Shown here: positions 61,291 to 64,000 of the stretch, piece after piece
Layout: every line of letters begins with the position of its first letter
Numbering within the stretch: the first letter of the stretch is position 1
Source: Paenibacillus spongiae
GTDB taxonomy: Bacteria; Bacillota; Bacilli; Paenibacillales; Paenibacillaceae
Direction of reading: 5' to 3'
Assembly: GCF_024734895.1 (NCBI RefSeq)
Contig: NZ_CP091430.1
Coordinates: 3,490,501 to 3,554,500, forward strand
Length of the DNA: 64,000 nt
The notes under the pieces: model-generated
Told to the model about the DNA's origin: nothing
What the model saw: only the letters and a program-made list of their open reading frames with translations
The model's database searches: none
Position numbers and translations under genes: made by a program

Positions 61291-62088
61291 TTGATTCATC
61301 ATGTATGGTATGAGCATCGTTTCTGGTTGCAGATCATGGGAGATCACGCAAGATTTATTCTCAATACACTCTCATCGAAAGAAACGCAGGATATACAGAC
61401 TGCGGGAGCATTTATTCAAGCCTTCGATCATTTACTCGAGCAATCACGAATAGCAGGTACAGAGGCCAATTCCGCATCGATAAGTAACGAAGCCTATGAA
61501 AAGACGATCGAATTGCGCAGGTTTAAGCTCGATTTACTGCACAGGGCGATCCTCGGCAAAGTTACGATTGCGCTTGCGCCTACGATGCTCAATCATATGG
61601 TCAACGAGCTGGAGGAGTATCTGCGTATTTTGACAGATCTCATTGCGGGAAAGCCCGTGCCAGTGTTCAATGCGCTGCATCACGATTTTCTATGGCTGCC
61701 GGATGCAGCCGGTCATGCCGCCGCCATTGCATCGAATTTGGATGCCGTTGAGAAACGTCTCATTCACAAAAGCGAACAATTCGAAGCCCATTTTCAACAA
61801 CTATATATCAAAAGCATAGAAATGGCCGGATATATGAGAACGCAGCTCAAGGATTTTCCAGCTTTCCGCAGGCTCCACAAGGAAGTGGACATCGAGATGA
61901 AGCTCTTCGTCGCGTTCCTGAACGAACTGGAGGAAATGGAGCTGACCGCCGAAGTATTGGACCGGATCAGTCCGTTGATGCCGGATCACATGATGAGGGA
62001 AGAATGCTATTATTTGACCAAGCTGGCTCACCTCGGATTGGTACCGAATCCGGAATGCAAGGCCGATCGGCCGAGGATACAGGCATAG
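61291..62088 (+). CDS. DUF2935 protein, ferritin-like helical fold
   Basis: A 265-residue protein of two similar helical halves; each has the start pattern 'HHVWYEHRFWLQIMGDHARF' or 'LHHDFLWLPDAAGHAAAI', with H and E residues that in DUF2935 proteins coordinate metal. Start is TTG 61291 behind AAAGGGGGGGACC. Monocistronic with a strong terminator. Likely metal binding; function unknown. Confidence 0.85.
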   Translation: MIHHVWYEHRFWLQIMGDHARFILNTLSSKETQDIQTAGAFIQAFDHLLEQSRIAGTEANSASISNEAYEKTIELRRFKLDLLHRAILGKVTIALAPTMLNHMVNELEEYLRILTDLIAGKPVPVFNALHHDFLWLPDAAGHAAAIASNLDAVEKRLIHKSEQFEAHFQQLYIKSIEMAGYMRTQLKDFPAFRRLHKEVDIEMKLFVAFLNELEEMELTAEVLDRISPLMPDHMMREECYYLTKLAHLGLVPNPECKADRPRIQA

Positions 62089-62146
62089 TGAACCTGTATA
62101 ATGTGGAAATTTCAGGTTATATAGCAGGGCTAATCATAGACCGATA

Positions 62147-62176
62147 AAAAAAGCCGCGAAATTCGCGGCTTTTTTT
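62147..62176. terminator. Strong terminator behind the DUF2935 gene
   Basis: AAAAAAGCCGCGAA pairs with TTCGCGGCTTTTTT as a near-continuous palindrome with A- and T-runs, able to work both ways. Confidence 0.92.
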
Positions 62177-62362
62177 ATTAATGGCAACCTGACCTTCAGT
62201 TGTTACGAACAGATGCTGCATTAATTCAGAGCATGTTGGACGGCAGACCACTTCCGCGGGCTGCCTATTTTTTCTATAAATCATCCGCCGCGGCAACCGA
62301 ACCGTAGGCTAACTGCCTTTGGTTCGGCTGGTGTCGCTCCAACTTACGTTATGGTTAGACAA

Positions 62363-62878
62363 TTACGCCTTCATGACTTGGTTGCAATGGTTCAACGTAA
62401 AAAGGTAATTGTATTTCGAGGCATGCTTAATTTCGTCGGTAATAATCTCGAACAGCATATCCCGATACATCCCTTCCGGTAAACAGCGTCTAATTTCCCG
62501 GTACTTCTCCACCGCCCTCAATTCTCCGAACAGCGCCATCTTAATGCCGTCCACATACGACGCAGGCTTCTCGAACGGTTCTCCGTTACCCGGAGACGGT
62601 ACCTCCTGGCCAGTAAAATCTCTGTAGATTTTCCGGAACATCTGGTTATGTTTCCGCTCATCGTCGCGGATTGACGCGATGATGTCCTTCTCCTCCTGCG
62701 TAGGAGCAATAGAGATCAAATACTGGTAGAACAGCTCGTCGGAACGTTCGCCCTGAACGGCTTCGCTCACCAGCCGCAGCGCGGTTTGCAGGCACTGCTT
62801 TTGGCCGCCCGGCTGCACAGGGAAGCCGTCATTCCGGTAAGGAACGTAACCGTAGTAATAACCGTACTGGGGAATCAT
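62363..62878 (-). CDS. Ferritin-like diiron protein
   Basis: A 171-residue protein with a Tyr-rich start (MIPQYGYYYGYVPYRNDGFP) and a four-helix ferritin-like domain: 'RLVSEAVQGERSDELFYQYL', 'SIRDDERKHNQMFRKIY', 'LFGELRAVEKYREIR' and 'IITDEIKHASKYNYLF' supply two E and two ExxH sets for a diiron site. The Tyr/Gly-rich N-terminus resembles spore coat-associated ferritin-like proteins, but this is inference. ATG 62878 follows GGAGAGC. Confidence 0.88.
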   Translation of the reverse strand: MIPQYGYYYGYVPYRNDGFPVQPGGQKQCLQTALRLVSEAVQGERSDELFYQYLISIAPTQEEKDIIASIRDDERKHNQMFRKIYRDFTGQEVPSPGNGEPFEKPASYVDGIKMALFGELRAVEKYREIRRCLPEGMYRDMLFEIITDEIKHASKYNYLFTLNHCNQVMKA

Positions 62879-63070
62879 TGCAGCTCTCCTTTATTCCTAT
62901 TTTCATTGATAATATATTCCTGGTTCCGGTATAGGTGAATATCCGGTTGTTGTGGTGTTTTTATGCCGATCAATATCACATATCATACTGGCCGCCGAAA
63001 TTCACATCAAATTCATATGTCACTCTTTATAATACGTATTGAACATATCAAATATATTAATTGGTGGTGG

Positions 63071-64000
63071 ATGAAATTGAGTAGGAGTGTAAAAAGAAAA
63101 GCGGCATCTTATGTAATGGCATGCGTGTTAATGCTGATGGTAGCCTTAACGGGCTGCAGCTCCGGGACAAATACGCCGGAGAACCAGCCCCAGCCGGAGA
63201 ACACGTCCGCTAATGACCAGAAGTCCAATGAGTCCGGGAAAGAGGAAGAGAATAAGCAGCAAACGGTGGTTGATAAGAAGGAATTGAAGGCGGATTTAAA
63301 GTTTCTTTCACCTTGGGGATTCGGTTATGAAGAACAATTCAATAATGTGTTCGCCGATTTCATGAAGGTTTACCCCAACATTAAAGTTGAACTGTTGGAA
63401 CAGAATATCAATGATCTTCCTGCGCTAGTTGCAGCTGGGATGACCCCTGATTTGATCATGATGTTCAATACGGTACCGGCATGGAGAGAAGATAAATTCG
63501 TGGAAGATTTGGCGCCGTATATCGAGATGGACCCGGATGTGGATCCAAGCCTGTTTTATAAGCCTGCATTCGATGGTTACGTAGAAGATGGGGTGTGGGG
63601 ACTTCCTTTGCAAGACGGGGCGAATCTGCTCCTCGTGTATCATAAAGATATTTTGGATCAATACGGTTACACCGAATTCCCTGAATTAAACTCTCTAGAA
63701 GAAATTAATGATTTCTTTCAAAAGTTTTGGGTAACGGATAACGGAAAGCAGGAGATGACGACATTCGCTCCTCATGAATCGATCGGTTCGACCCGGAATA
63801 CATTGCAGACATGGGCTTATGCGAACGGGGCAACGACGAAAACGTTCTATGATCCGGAAACCCGTAAAGCTAATTTCAACGATCCGCTTATCGTAGAAGC
63901 GCTGGAATGGATGGTCAGGTTCAAGAACGAGAATATCGATGAGAAAAGATTGAGCGAACTGCAAGCTTCCTTGCCGGAAAACACCAACCGGTTTCAAGCC
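63071..64000 (+). CDS. Sugar ABC transporter substrate-binding lipoprotein, 3' end outside window
   Basis: The frame is open to the end of the window (310 codons). From ATG 63071 a basic start (MKLSRSVKRKAASYV) leads to lipobox LTGC with Cys at 29, then an acidic linker and a family 1 binding domain: 'FLSPWGFGYEEQFNNVFADF', 'LIMMFNTVPAWRED' and 'VWGLPLQDGANLLLVYHKDI'. The ribosome site is weak (GGTGG). It belongs to a fourth CUT1-type importer whose permeases would lie downstream. Confidence 0.9.
   Translation, partial: MKLSRSVKRKAASYVMACVLMLMVALTGCSSGTNTPENQPQPENTSANDQKSNESGKEEENKQQTVVDKKELKADLKFLSPWGFGYEEQFNNVFADFMKVYPNIKVELLEQNINDLPALVAAGMTPDLIMMFNTVPAWREDKFVEDLAPYIEMDPDVDPSLFYKPAFDGYVEDGVWGLPLQDGANLLLVYHKDILDQYGYTEFPELNSLEEINDFFQKFWVTDNGKQEMTTFAPHESIGSTRNTLQTWAYANGATTKTFYDPETRKANFNDPLIVEALEWMVRFKNENIDEKRLSELQASLPENTNRFQA

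Overview
The window looks like chromosome from an endospore-forming member of the Paenibacillaceae (Paenibacillus-like). The evidence is a moderate-GC genome with Bacillus-type ribosome binding sites, a complete gerPABCDEF spore-coat permeability operon, the small acid-soluble spore protein Tlp, a BirA-controlled bioADBF(H)C operon, an EfeUOB-type iron uptake operon, and many carbohydrate ABC importers of the CUT1 type run by AraC and IclR regulators. No rRNA, tRNA or CRISPR array was seen.

Layout. 1-5.2 kb: end of a sugar ABC importer operon, a remnant of a group II intron sitting directly behind its terminator, then a divergent AraC regulator and a Cys-type sulfatase. 5.2-10.5 kb: a tiny lipoprotein and four VOC (glyoxalase/bleomycin-resistance fold) genes with six modules; the last forms a unit with a MerR regulator behind a promoter with the 19-bp spacer typical of MerR control. 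10.7-13 kb: a secreted GxGYxYP-family protein. 13-22.3 kb: an IclR regulator divergent from a sugar-acid catabolic operon (enolase-superfamily dehydratase, three SDRs, a TIM-barrel isomerase and a full CUT1 importer without ATPase). 22.3-29 kb: Fur-box efeO-efeB-efeU and an ABC-2-like exporter. 29-30.8 kb: an IS200/IS605-type element carrying only tnpB. 30.8-39.4 kb: a second IclR-led CUT1 importer with a Gfo/Idh oxidoreductase, then a Tat-exported beta-helix protein and an alpha/beta hydrolase. 39.4-42.8 kb: a CorA transporter, a nitrilase-family amidase and another hydrolase. 42.9-48.9 kb: biotin operon. 49-54.8 kb: Tlp, wrecks of a TetR regulator and a CYP102 P450, an L,D-transpeptidase, a sugar isomerase, a second sulfatase and a CopC-like protein. 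54.8-57.7 kb: gerP operon with a divergent GerPD-like/Hsp20-like pair. 57.8-64 kb: a membrane protein, a hydrolase, SelO, two ferritin-fold proteins and the start of another sugar-binding lipoprotein.

How it fits together. Much of the window serves scavenging of complex, probably plant-derived and partly sulfated or acidic polysaccharides: extracellular proteins loosen the polymer, four binding-protein importers bring in fragments and must share an ATPase encoded elsewhere, and the SDR, isomerase, dehydratase and Gfo/Idh enzymes oxidise them. The window also carries an unusual number of gene relics (CBM66-like module, CYP102, TetR, M20 peptidase tail, alcohol dehydrogenase start, group II intron), pointing to deletion-driven decay between the functional operons.

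Family assignments come from motif recognition by eye; no database search or folding software was run.
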